Source: Gammaproteobacteria bacterium Ga0077536
GTDB lineage: Bacteria; Pseudomonadota; Gammaproteobacteria; Ga0077536
Reading direction: 5' to 3'
Length of the DNA: 64,000 nt
NCBI GenBank assembly: GCA_001464935.1
Contig: LNEL01000060.1
Location: 62,001 to 126,000, forward strand
Below are positions 17,069 through 25,900 of this stretch, in pieces. The translations under genes and the position numbers were made by a program. The notes under the pieces were generated by a model. That model worked only from the letters and a program-made list of their open reading frames with translations. It did not search any database and was not told the DNA's origin. How positions within the stretch are numbered: position 1 is the stretch's first letter; the number at the start of each line of letters is the position of its first letter.

Positions 17069-18649
17069 TCATTCGAACACGCCATGCAGATACCAGCCGC
17101 GACGGCCTTCGAGTTCGCGGAACACCCACCAGCGCGTGCCGCGGGGATCGCGGGCGACGAAGTAATCGCGCGCGAGATCCGCGCCCTCCCACCAGCCGCC
17201 CTGCACGCGTTCGCGTTCGGGGCCCAGCGTCAGCGCACCGCCCAGGGCCGGACGACCGTTCTGCTCGGCCAGCGGCAGCGGCTGGCGCGTGAGCCACAGC
17301 GGCCGCGGCCGGCGCCGCCGCACTGTCCCGTCCACGGTGTCGGCGGCGGGCGCGGCACCGAGCGGGGTCATCCGCATCGATCTTTCAGGACGGTGATCGG
17401 GCATCGCCGCCAGTTCCTTCAGTGCATCGGGCCCGAGTCTCGCCTGCAAGCGTTCGACGAACTGCGGCCAACGCTCGTCGGTGCTTTCGCCGCGCGGCCC
17501 GCGACAGAACAGATCCTCGATGTCCACGGCGGTCTGGATTTCGAAGTCGGCGGCTTCGAGTTCGAAGCCCCGCACAGGGGCCGGGAGACGCTGGCGCGCG
17601 AAGTGCTCACGTGTCAGCCGCGCCAGATGCGCGACATCGCGGCTTGGCGCGACGAGCGAAAGACGGTGCGGGACCGTCGTGCCGTCGCGGTGATGAAGCG
17701 TCCAGCACAGGCTGCGAATCACCGCCGAGCGGGCGCGCAAGACACCGCCGAGTTCGTGCAGCAGACGCTCCATGCCGGTGGTCAGCGCCTGCGCGTGATG
17801 AATCTCCCACAGCAGATCGAGCCGCTGTGAAAACCGCTCCGGCGGCGTGAACGCCGGCCGCGGATCCGGCTCGCGGCCCAGCGCGCGATCGAGATCGCGC
17901 AGCAGGTCCGGCGCGAAACGGCGCGCGAGTCCGTCGCGCGGCAGGCGCAGGCATTCACCGATCGTGTGCACCCCGATGCCGTAGAAATCCTGCAGCTGCC
18001 TGACCGGCAGGCGCAGCGTGTCGAGCGGCAGCACGGCCAGCGCCGCCGGCAGGGCCGCGAAACTGTCGACCGTGGCCGGCTGACGGCCGCGCGCCAGCCA
18101 GGTGGCGGCGAGCGGCGTGGGCGCGGCGGCAAACGCGAACGAGCGCATGCCCAGTTCGCGCAGGCCCCGGCGCAGCGTCGTCAGCAGCCCGTGCAGGCCA
18201 CCGAACAGCGCGAGGCTGCCGCGCACTTCGAGCAGCAGCCCGTCCGGGCCCACCGCATTGACGACCGGCGTGAACTGATAAGCCCAGGCGCACAGCCGCG
18301 CCAGCGCGCGCTCCTCGATCGCGGGCATGCGCTGCAGCGCCGTCACCTCGCCCAGCGCATGCGCGGCCCCGAGCGCCATGCCGGCGCGAATGCCGAGCCG
18401 GGCCGCTTCGCTGTTGACGAGCGTCACGCGCTGGCGCGCACCGCTGCCTTCGACGAGCACGCAGGGCTTGCGCTCGGCGTGGCCACTGGTCGCGAGGTCT
18501 AGGGGCAGTTGCGGCAGCTGGATCGCGAGCCAGAGTTCGGCGGCAGGGGTGGCGGCCGGGCCCGCGGCAGGCGCGGCGCTGAGTTGCGGAGTCCGCGGCG
18601 CCGGATGGACGAGGCGCTGCAGGGGACGCAAGTGGTCGGGTGGATTCAT
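17069..18649 (-). CDS. imuB: ImuB, Y-family polymerase-like mutagenesis factor
   Basis: This 526-residue protein belongs to the DNA-damage mutasome. The N-terminal palm-like domain begins at AELWLAIQLPQLPLDLATSG and continues through RVTLVNSEAARLGIRAGMAL and AYQFTPVVNAVGPDGLLLEV, as in ImuB proteins, which have the Y-family fold but lack the catalytic acidic residues. ImuB is an adaptor that binds the sliding clamp and the DnaE2 polymerase in other species. The ATG at 18649 has GAGGA seven bases upstream and is preferred to ATGs at 18757 and 18790, which add a Pro-rich leader. It lies 112 bases after imuA on the same strand. Expression should be SOS-induced with lexA and imuA. Confidence 0.88.
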   Translation of the reverse strand: MNPPDHLRPLQRLVHPAPRTPQLSAAPAAGPAATPAAELWLAIQLPQLPLDLATSGHAERKPCVLVEGSGARQRVTLVNSEAARLGIRAGMALGAAHALGEVTALQRMPAIEERALARLCAWAYQFTPVVNAVGPDGLLLEVRGSLALFGGLHGLLTTLRRGLRELGMRSFAFAAAPTPLAATWLARGRQPATVDSFAALPAALAVLPLDTLRLPVRQLQDFYGIGVHTIGECLRLPRDGLARRFAPDLLRDLDRALGREPDPRPAFTPPERFSQRLDLLWEIHHAQALTTGMERLLHELGGVLRARSAVIRSLCWTLHHRDGTTVPHRLSLVAPSRDVAHLARLTREHFARQRLPAPVRGFELEAADFEIQTAVDIEDLFCRGPRGESTDERWPQFVERLQARLGPDALKELAAMPDHRPERSMRMTPLGAAPAADTVDGTVRRRRPRPLWLTRQPLPLAEQNGRPALGGALTLGPERERVQGGWWEGADLARDYFVARDPRGTRWWVFRELEGRRGWYLHGVFE

Positions 18650-18761
18650 CGGGGCATCCTCGGGCTTGTTGTTGTCGTCATGCTGATCGGGTGGCCATTG
18701 CGACACCGCGGGCAGCGGTGCCGGGACTGCTGATGCGCGCCGTGGCCGCGGCGGCATCCGT

Positions 18762-19436
18762 TCACAACGGCAGACGGCATTCGCGTGCACGCAGACTGCC
18801 GCGGCATTTCAGGATGGTGATGTCGAGCGCGTCGTCCGCGGGTTGTGGCGTCAACAGCAGGCGCAGCGCGGCGGGCGAGGACTGCTCCGCACATTCGCCC
18901 GCGCGGAACAGCACACCCAGCGTGCCCCCCGCTTCGCAGGCCAGTTGCAGACGCCGCAGGGTCAGCGCTTCGAGCGGCCCGGGCCACAGCAACGCAGCGC
19001 CGCAGCCGGGAAAACGCAGCGCCTGTTCGAAGGCCCACAGCACCTGGCTGCCTTCGCCTGCCGCCCGCGCCGCGCCCGGCCGCCCGGCCGGCAGGCCAGG
19101 CGCGGCGGCGCCGTCCGCCGTCTCGACATCGACCACCATCACGCGCCGCAGATCGATGTCCGCGGCCTGCAGGGCCGGTGCATACGGCTGATAGGGCGGC
19201 GCGACCCAGATCAGCCAGCGTTGCTCGTGCGCGAGGCGCGCCAGCACCGGCAGCATCAGACGCAGGCCACCACTGCCGGGTTGGCCGCAGAGAATCTCGA
19301 TGAGCCCCGGAAACGGCCAGCCGCCCGCCGGCAGCGCGGCGTCCAGCGCGGCGAAGCCCGTCGGCAGGCCAGGCTCGGCGGACGCTTCGCCGGCGCGCCA
19401 CAGCCGGGCGCGACGCATGAGCTCTTCGAGGGTCAT
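18762..19436 (-). CDS. imuA: ImuA, RecA-like translesion mutagenesis protein
   Basis: This 224-residue protein has the SulA/RecA-like ImuA fold: [20 protein letters not shown] near residues 24-43, [20 protein letters not shown] as a modified Walker A region, and [20 protein letters not shown] after it. With ImuB and DnaE2 it makes an inducible error-prone polymerase complex in other bacteria. The start overlaps the lexA stop by four bases (ATGA), so translation is coupled. A terminal [10 protein letters not shown] matches ImuA ends. Confidence 0.88.
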   Translation of the reverse strand: MTLEELMRRARLWRAGEASAEPGLPTGFAALDAALPAGGWPFPGLIEILCGQPGSGGLRLMLPVLARLAHEQRWLIWVAPPYQPYAPALQAADIDLRRVMVVDVETADGAAAPGLPAGRPGAARAAGEGSQVLWAFEQALRFPGCGAALLWPGPLEALTLRRLQLACEAGGTLGVLFRAGECAEQSSPAALRLLLTPQPADDALDITILKCRGSLRARECRLPL

Positions 19437-20047
19437 TTGACATTCACTCTCACCACGCCGACCGCGAGCCCTTCGATCGTCAGCGTCTGCGTGCGCAAAT
19501 CGACTTCGAGCGGCGCGAAATCAGGGTTTTCGGCCAGCAGGCTGACGCGCTGGCCGCGACGGCGGAAACGCTTGACGGTGACTTCGTCATCGAGCCGGGC
19601 CACGACGATCTGGCCGTTGTCGGCAGTGGCGGTGGCATGCACGGCGAGCAGATCGCCGTTGAGGATGCCGGCATCGCGCATGCTCAAGCCCTGCACGCGC
19701 AGCAGGTAATCAGCGCGCGGATGAAAGGCGTCGGGATCGATCTGCAGCAGGTCCTCGATATGGGCCGCTGCCAGCAGGGGCTGGCCCGCGGCGACGCGCC
19801 CGATCACGGGCAGGCCGCTGTCCTCGACCGGCTCGGCGCAGACACGGATGCCGCGCGAAGCACCCGGCAGCAGTTCGATAGCGCCCTTGCGGGCCAGCGC
19901 GCGCAGGTGTTCCTCGGCGGCATTCGGTGAACGGAAGCCTAGCGCCACGGCGATTTCACTGCGGGTTGGCGGCAGACCGCCGTGCTTCAAGGCATCGCGA
20001 ATGAAGTCGAGCACTTCGAGCTGGCGGGCAGTGAGTTTCCCGGTCAT
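19433..20047 (-). CDS. lexA: LexA repressor (operon-linked)
   Basis: This 204-residue SOS repressor and autoprotease has a winged-helix DNA-binding domain in residues 1-65 ([20 protein letters not shown]). The self-cleavage site Ala87-Gly88 lies in RVAAGQPLL. The serine/lysine dyad is Ser122 (GLSMRDAGI) and Lys159 (EVTVKRF). It heads an operon with imuA and imuB, as LexA2-type genes do. A LexA box sits 11 bases before its start codon, so it should repress itself and the mutasome genes until RecA activation. Confidence 0.93.
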   Translation of the reverse strand: MTGKLTARQLEVLDFIRDALKHGGLPPTRSEIAVALGFRSPNAAEEHLRALARKGAIELLPGASRGIRVCAEPVEDSGLPVIGRVAAGQPLLAAAHIEDLLQIDPDAFHPRADYLLRVQGLSMRDAGILNGDLLAVHATATADNGQIVVARLDDEVTVKRFRRRGQRVSLLAENPDFAPLEVDLRTQTLTIEGLAVGVVRVNVK

Positions 20048-20058
20048 CGCGACAATAC

Positions 20059-20074
20059 CTGTATGGATTTACAG
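20059..20074. promoter_or_regulatory. LexA (SOS) box
   Basis: CTGTATGGATTTACAG on the plus strand is an exact CTGT-N8-ACAG operator. It covers the expected transcription start of lexA (the -10 lies at 20080-20085). The isocitrate-type dehydrogenase gene begins 150 bases away on the other side. Confidence 0.88.
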
Positions 20075-20079
20075 GTGTG

Positions 20080-20107
20080 ATTATATCCAGCGACCTCGGT
20101 CGCGCAA
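20080..20107 (-). promoter_or_regulatory. lexA-imuA-imuB promoter
   Basis: On the minus strand TTGCGC (20107-20102) and a perfect TATAAT (20085-20080) are separated by 16 bases. Transcription should start near 20073, inside the LexA box, so bound LexA would block RNA polymerase. Confidence 0.7.
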
Positions 20108-20226
20108 GCGGCCCGCACTGCAGCAGAATCTGCGGGAGCATCCGGTATACTCGAAGCCGCTCGCGGGCGCGGCTGCAACGCGCACACGACACAGGCTTCC
20201 ACCTCATCACGCATCAAGGTCCGCGC

Positions 20227-21258
20227 ATGACAGCCACCCCTCTCACGCCGATTCCCTGCACCCTGCTTCGCGGCGACGGCATCGGCCCCGAAATCGTCGA
20301 AGCCACCCTCCAGGTGCTCGATGCACTGGGCGCGCCCTTTCAATGGCACGAGCAGCTTGCCGGCCTCAATGCGATCGAGCGCCACGGCGATCCGCTGCCG
20401 GAGGCGACGATCGAGAACATGCGCCAGACGCGCCTCACGCTCAAAGGCCCGTTGACCACGCCCATCGGCGGCGGCTTCCGGTCCATCAACGTGCGGCTGC
20501 GCGAAGCCCTGAAACTCTATGCGAACGTGCGGCCCGCCCGCTCGCTGCTGCCGGACGGCAAGTTTCCGGACGTCGACATCGTGCTGATCCGCGAGAACAC
20601 CGGCGGCTTCTATGTTGGCGTCGAACACTTCATCCAGATTGGCGACGACCCGCATGCGGTGGCCGAAGCCACCGGCATCCTCACCCGCGAGAACTGCCAG
20701 CGCATCAGCAAGTACGCGTTCGAATACGCGGTGGCAACGGGGCGCAAGAAGATCACCGTCGTGCACAAGGCGAATATCCTGAAGGCACTGACAGGCCTGT
20801 TCCTCGAAACCGTCACGACCATTGCGAAGGAATACGAAGGCCGCGTGAAACTCGAGGAACGCATCGTCGACAACTGCGCGATGCAGCTCGTCCTGAACCC
20901 CGCGCAGTTCGACATGATCCTGACGACGAACATGTTCGGCGACATCCTGTCGGATGAAATCGCCGGCCTCATCGGCGGCCTGGGGCTCGCGCCCGGCGCG
21001 AACGTCGGCGACGACGCCGCGATGTTCGAAGCGGTGCACGGGTCGGCGCCGGACATCGCGGGCCAGGGCATCGCCAATCCCACCGCGCTGCTGCTCGCCG
21101 CGGCGATGATGCTCGAACACTGTTCGCTGCACGCCCTCGCGGCGCAGCTGCGCGCAGCGCTCGCCAAAACCCTCGCGAACAAGGCCACGCGCACGCGCGA
21201 CCTCGGCGGTCAGCTGTCCACCGGCGACTATGCGCGGGCGGTCATCGCGAATCTCTGA
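20227..21258 (+). CDS. NAD-type isocitrate/isopropylmalate dehydrogenase family protein
   Basis: This 343-residue beta-decarboxylating dehydrogenase has LLRGDGIGPEIVEATLQVLD (N-terminus), KGPLTTPIGGGFRSINVRLR and LYANVRPARS, where the SINV..LR form is typical of isocitrate rather than isopropylmalate enzymes. Later marks are ILTTNMFGDILSDEIAGLIG and EAVHGSAPDIAGQGIANPTA, the NAD-binding region of eukaryote-like IDH3. It probably oxidises isocitrate with NAD+, though homoisocitrate or tartrate-type substrates cannot be excluded; the ENTGGFYVG loop differs from the common ENTEGEYSG. An ATG with AAGG upstream is used. dgkA follows 11 bases later. Confidence 0.85.
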   Translation: MTATPLTPIPCTLLRGDGIGPEIVEATLQVLDALGAPFQWHEQLAGLNAIERHGDPLPEATIENMRQTRLTLKGPLTTPIGGGFRSINVRLREALKLYANVRPARSLLPDGKFPDVDIVLIRENTGGFYVGVEHFIQIGDDPHAVAEATGILTRENCQRISKYAFEYAVATGRKKITVVHKANILKALTGLFLETVTTIAKEYEGRVKLEERIVDNCAMQLVLNPAQFDMILTTNMFGDILSDEIAGLIGGLGLAPGANVGDDAAMFEAVHGSAPDIAGQGIANPTALLLAAAMMLEHCSLHALAAQLRAALAKTLANKATRTRDLGGQLSTGDYARAVIANL

Positions 21259-21269
21259 GGACGCGCATC

Positions 21270-21638
21270 GTGGCCAGTGACGTCAAGGGCCTCGAACGGA
21301 TATGGCGGGCGTTCGGTTATTCGCTCGCCGGCTTTCGCGCCGCGTGGCGGCACGAAGCGGCGTTCCGGCAGGAACTCGCGCTCAGCGTGGTGCTGCTGCC
21401 GGTGGCCTTCTGGCTGGCACGCAACTGGCTGGATCTGGCGCTGCTGATCGGCAGCTGCGTGCTGGTGTTGATCGTCGAGCTGTTGAACTCGGCGATCGAG
21501 GCCCTGACCGATCGGGTCGGCATCGAGCGCCATGAGCTCTCGGGGCGCGCGAAGGATCTGGGCTCCGCCGCCGTGCTGTTGAGCCTGGTGCTGATGGCCG
21601 GCGTGTGGGCGGGCGTGGCGGCGCTGCGCTTCGGCTGA
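21270..21638 (+). CDS. dgkA: Diacylglycerol kinase
   Basis: This 122-residue integral membrane kinase phosphorylates diacylglycerol to phosphatidic acid. Three membrane helices are visible (about residues 35-50, 55-75 and 97-118). The active-site motif VELLNSAIEALTDRVG contains Glu70, Asn73 and Glu77, equivalent to E. coli Glu69, Asn72 and Glu76, and is followed by HELSGRAKDLGSAAV. The GTG start lies 11 bases after the dehydrogenase stop. It converges on the kinase gene at 21655. Confidence 0.93.
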   Translation: MASDVKGLERIWRAFGYSLAGFRAAWRHEAAFRQELALSVVLLPVAFWLARNWLDLALLIGSCVLVLIVELLNSAIEALTDRVGIERHELSGRAKDLGSAAVLLSLVLMAGVWAGVAALRFG

Positions 21639-21654
21639 GCGCGCCCGGGGCGAT

Positions 21655-22935
21655 TCAGCGCCGCAGGGCGCTCGCGAGTTCGCGCGTGGTCTGGCGCAGG
21701 CGATCGATCAGCACCGCCTGAAACGCCTTGCCGAGCCGCAGCTGGCACGGCAGCGAGGCCCAGTCCTTGAAGTCGCGATCGATCTTCACGACCGTCGTGT
21801 CGCGGTTGGCCGTGATGGTCGCGCTGCGGCCGCCGTCGGCGAGATATTCCATTTCGCCGAAACAGTCGCCCGGATCGAGATCGCGGATGCGCACGCCGTT
21901 GATCGAGATCGACACCGCGCCTTCTGCGATCACGAAGAACGCCCGCTCCTTCTCGCCTTCGGAGAAAATCGCTGCGCCCGTTTCGAAGCGACGCCAGGTC
22001 GCGACCTTCGCCACTTCCTTCAATTCACCCTTGCCGAAATCCCGGAAGAAGGACAGCTGTCCGAGCATCTCGAGCTTCTGCTCGTCGGTCAGCATCAGCG
22101 GCAGGTTGCGGACATCTCCGAGCAGACCATCGAGATCGGTGACGAGTTCGGCACCGGTCTTGTAGCGCCGCTTGATGTCCTTCTCGAGCATCTTGCGCAC
22201 GATCGGCCACAGCTGCTCCGGCAGCTCGGGGCGTACCTGCGTCAGCGGCGTCGGATCCTCATGACAGACTTTCTGGATCAGGCCGGTCAGCCCTTTGGCC
22301 GCGAACGGCGGCCCGCCGGTCAGCATTTCGTAGAACACCGAACCGAGCGAGAACAGATCGGACTGCGGCGTGATCTCCGCGTCGCGCGCCTGTTCCGGCG
22401 ACATGTACAGCGGGGATCCGAACCAACCGACGATTTGCGTCTGATCGGCGCCCAGGCGTCGCGCGATGCCGAAGTCACCGAGCTTCGCAACGCCGTCCTT
22501 CGTCAGCATGATGTTCGCCGGCTTGATGTCGCGATGGAGCACGCCGCTCTTGTGTGCGTAATCGAGCGCATCGGCCGCCTGGCGGATGATGCGGATGACG
22601 GTCGGAATCGGCAGCAGCGTATCGCTGCGGCAGTAATTGCGCAGCGTATCGCCGCCGTCGATGTACTCCATCACCATGTACGGCTGGCCGGCATCTTCGC
22701 CCGCCTCGTAGACCTTCAGCACGTTCTGGTGATCGAGACGTCCGGCCGAGCGCGCCTCGTTGATGAACAGCCGCCGCGCGACGCCTTCGTTGTCGGCATC
22801 GGCGTTGGTCGCGAGCTTGATCGCGACCGGGCGATCGACGTAAGGGTCGTGACCGCGGTACACCACGCCCATCGCGCCGCGACCGAGCACGCTGATGACG
22901 TCGTATTTGCCGATTTTCTCCGGATGTTCGCTCAT
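21655..22935 (-). CDS. Ser/Thr protein kinase with C-terminal cyclic-nucleotide-binding domain
   Basis: This 426-residue Hanks-type kinase has its catalytic domain at about 10-270: glycine loop GRGAMGVVY (18-26), Lys40 in VAIK, Glu60, HRDIKPAN (134-141), DFG (154-156) and SPEQ (179-182). All key residues are intact, so it should be active. Residues about 290-410 form a cNMP-binding domain whose phosphate cassette FGEMEYLADGGRSATI keeps Glu361 and Arg370, so it can plausibly bind cAMP or cGMP. There is no membrane segment, so the kinase is cytosolic. Its ATG overlaps the stop of the 1273-residue PilZ/GGDEF/EAL protein by four bases, which ties the two signalling proteins together. A likely role is control of a downstream target by cyclic nucleotide plus phosphorylation. 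Confidence 0.9.
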   Translation of the reverse strand: MSEHPEKIGKYDVISVLGRGAMGVVYRGHDPYVDRPVAIKLATNADADNEGVARRLFINEARSAGRLDHQNVLKVYEAGEDAGQPYMVMEYIDGGDTLRNYCRSDTLLPIPTVIRIIRQAADALDYAHKSGVLHRDIKPANIMLTKDGVAKLGDFGIARRLGADQTQIVGWFGSPLYMSPEQARDAEITPQSDLFSLGSVFYEMLTGGPPFAAKGLTGLIQKVCHEDPTPLTQVRPELPEQLWPIVRKMLEKDIKRRYKTGAELVTDLDGLLGDVRNLPLMLTDEQKLEMLGQLSFFRDFGKGELKEVAKVATWRRFETGAAIFSEGEKERAFFVIAEGAVSISINGVRIRDLDPGDCFGEMEYLADGGRSATITANRDTTVVKIDRDFKDWASLPCQLRLGKAFQAVLIDRLRQTTRELASALRR

Positions 22936-25900
22936 GCGTCCGCCGTGATCACCAGCCGGGTGGCCCGGGTCTGGTCGTGAATGAAATCGATGCCGAGGTC
23001 CTTGGCAACGTCGGCAACACTCGCTTCAGCAGTCTGCCGGGCGATCGTGAGCTTGCCCATGAAATGGATCAGCTCGTTCATGGACTTCGCCATCGCGAAG
23101 TCCTTCGCGTTCTGCCGCGCCTCGTCGATGAAATCCTGCTGGATCGACACATAGTCGACGGCCAGTTCCTTCAGGTATTCGTAATTGGTGCGCGCACCGC
23201 CGAACTCGCCGAGGATGAACTGGCAGCCGAACTCGCGCAGCGTATTGACGAGGTCCGCGGTCTCGGTGAGCTTGGCCACGGCGTCCTTGTCGGCGATTTC
23301 GAAGCACACCTTCGACGGCGGCACCGCCGTCTGCATCAGTTCGGCGATGATCGTGTTGGCGAGGCTTTCGCTGTCGAGCGCGGCGCGCGACAGCGGCACG
23401 ATGAAGGCACTGAAGCGTTCGACGTCGTCTTCGTTGCGCGCCATCCACGCCAGGATGTGCTTGAGCGCCCACAGGTCGACGTCGTAGGCGCGCTCGGAGT
23501 TCGCCGCGGCCTGGCTGAACAGCGTGGGCGGCACGAGCTTGCCATTGCGATCTTCGGCACTGACCACGACGAAGGCCGCCGGCGACGCGGTGCGGCCGAT
23601 GCCGCGCACTTCCTGGTACAGCAGCGCCAGGCGATCACGCTCGATCGCCTTGGCCACGTAGGTCGTCATCTGTTCGAGATGCTTGCGATGACGGTTGTCG
23701 CTGCCGGCGATGAAGATCGGCTTGTCCGGCATCGCGCGCGCCGACGAACAGGCGTCGTTGACGAGATTCAGCAGATCGTCGGCCTTCGCGAGATTGTCCT
23801 CGACTGCCATCAGCCCGGCGGCGCATTTCAGCGCCATCACGTCGCCTTCCTGCAGGGATTCGATCAGGTTCAGCGTGGCGCACAGTTCCTGCACTTCCTT
23901 GTACGCGGTCTGCAGCCCGCCGCGCTCCCAGTACAGGGCGAGCTCGCTGCCACCGAGACGGCCCAGCGTCACCGCCTTCTTGCCATAGCGCGCCTGCATC
24001 GCCTCGGCGACGCGCTTCAGCACGCCGTCACCGGCCTCGACGCCGTGACGTTCGTTGATGGCCTTCAGGTTGTCCAGCGCCACCTGGCACAGCACCGCCG
24101 GGGCATCGGTCTTGCCGGCCAGCGGCAGCTTCTCGTCGATCGCGTGCGTGAACGACTTGCGGTTCAGCAGGCCCGTCAGCTGATCGTGGTTCGCCTGTTC
24201 GGCGACCTGTTCGTGCAGGCGGTTCACGACGCCGAACAGCGCGCGGTCGACCGCGGCCGCGCCGTCGTCCTGCAGCGGCTTCAGCAGGCCGCGACGCAGG
24301 TACATCGCGACCTGCTGCAGCGTGAGCGTCGAGGACTTGGTGCCGCGCTGGTCGACGAAGACATAGGGATTGTAGTCGTCGCCGATCCACGCCAGCGTCA
24401 CCAGCGCGGCCTGCCGCGTGTTCGCGTTCATCACCAGCCGATCGCCGACGCGCAGGCTCTTCGAGCGGTTCAGCCAGCGGTTCCACTCCGGCGGCAGTTC
24501 CTGCTGCGAGGCGGTGGTTTCGCCGGGCTTGAGGCCGGATTTCTCGCGCCGCTCGCGCAGCACGATCTGCTGTTCGTTGCAGCCGGCGACGACCTGCTGC
24601 ACGTTCTCCTCGTAGCGGCGGCGCTGCTCGCGCAGGATGTCGTCGAGTTCGGCGACCGCCGGCATCACGACTTCCGGGTTGCCGTCGAAATCGCGGTTGA
24701 TGCCGTCGATGAGGCCGCGCACGCGCGCGTTGTACTGCTGGCCTTCGGGTCCCTGCTCCTGGCGCAGCAGCGAGACGCGGTTCAGCAGCTGGCGCAGCGG
24801 ATGCTGGGTCGAGGAGAAGAACTCCTGATCCATCAGCGCGCCCTTGTGCACCGACGGCTGCAGCCGCTTCAACTGCCCTTTCGCGAAATCGGCGAGCATC
24901 GAGTCGTGCAGCAGGGCCTGGAAGAGGCTCACGATGACTTCGATTGCGTCGCTCTCGGACTGCCCGATCGCGTGGTCGCCGAAGCCTTCGGCGGCCAGCA
25001 CGGCGGACAGCCGCTGCTTGATGTAGTCGACGTCGAAGAATTCGGGCTCTGCGTCGTCGAGCAGCGCGTGCTGGAGGCTGGTGAGTCCGTTGGCGAGCTG
25101 CGTGCTGCTGAAGTACTGGCCACCGGGCGCCGGTGCCGTCGCGAATTCCGGTGCCACCTGCCGCCGCAGCGCGAGCTGGGCCTGCGCGGTGTGATAGGCC
25201 TGTTCGAAACTCGGCAGCACGGCCACCGACGGGCCGTAGCCGAAACCGCCGAAGGTCGCATCGAGGCCGACACCGCCACCATAGCCCCCGCCGCCCGGCA
25301 TGCCGGGGAACGCGGGCGAAGCGCCCGTGACGGCACCGCCCGGCATCATCGGGATCCCGCCGGCGGGCTGATAGCCGGTGCCGCCGAACGCGGCCGGCAT
25401 CACGGGTGCCGCCGGCGCGACGCCACCGGGGAAAACGCCGCCGACGGGCGGCGCATAGCCGGCCGGCGGGCCGCCCGCAGGCATGCCCTGACCCGCCGCT
25501 GGCGCCATGCCCGGCGGCATCCCCGCCGGGGCCATGCCGGGCGCCATCGGTGCACCGGGCATCTGGCCCATCCTGCCGGCGGCGGCCGCGGCCACCCGTT
25601 CGTACGGGCCAGGCGGCGGCTGGTTCGGGACTGGCAGCGGGTTCAACGTGTCGCTGAGGCGTGGGTTGCCGGTGCGTTCGACCGGCGCGACCGGCGGATT
25701 CGTCTTGCGCCCGGCAGCGGCGCCGAGTGGTTTGAAACCCAGCTTGTCCTGCTCGATCACCGGCAGGATGCCGTTGTCGATCAACAGCTGGTTGACGGCG
25801 TCGTACAGCTTGCCGAGATGCGGTTCGATGGTGCGACGCAGGCCCTTGTAGGCGATGTCGCTGGTGGCCTTGGTCGTCAGCAGGCCCTTCATGGCCTCGG

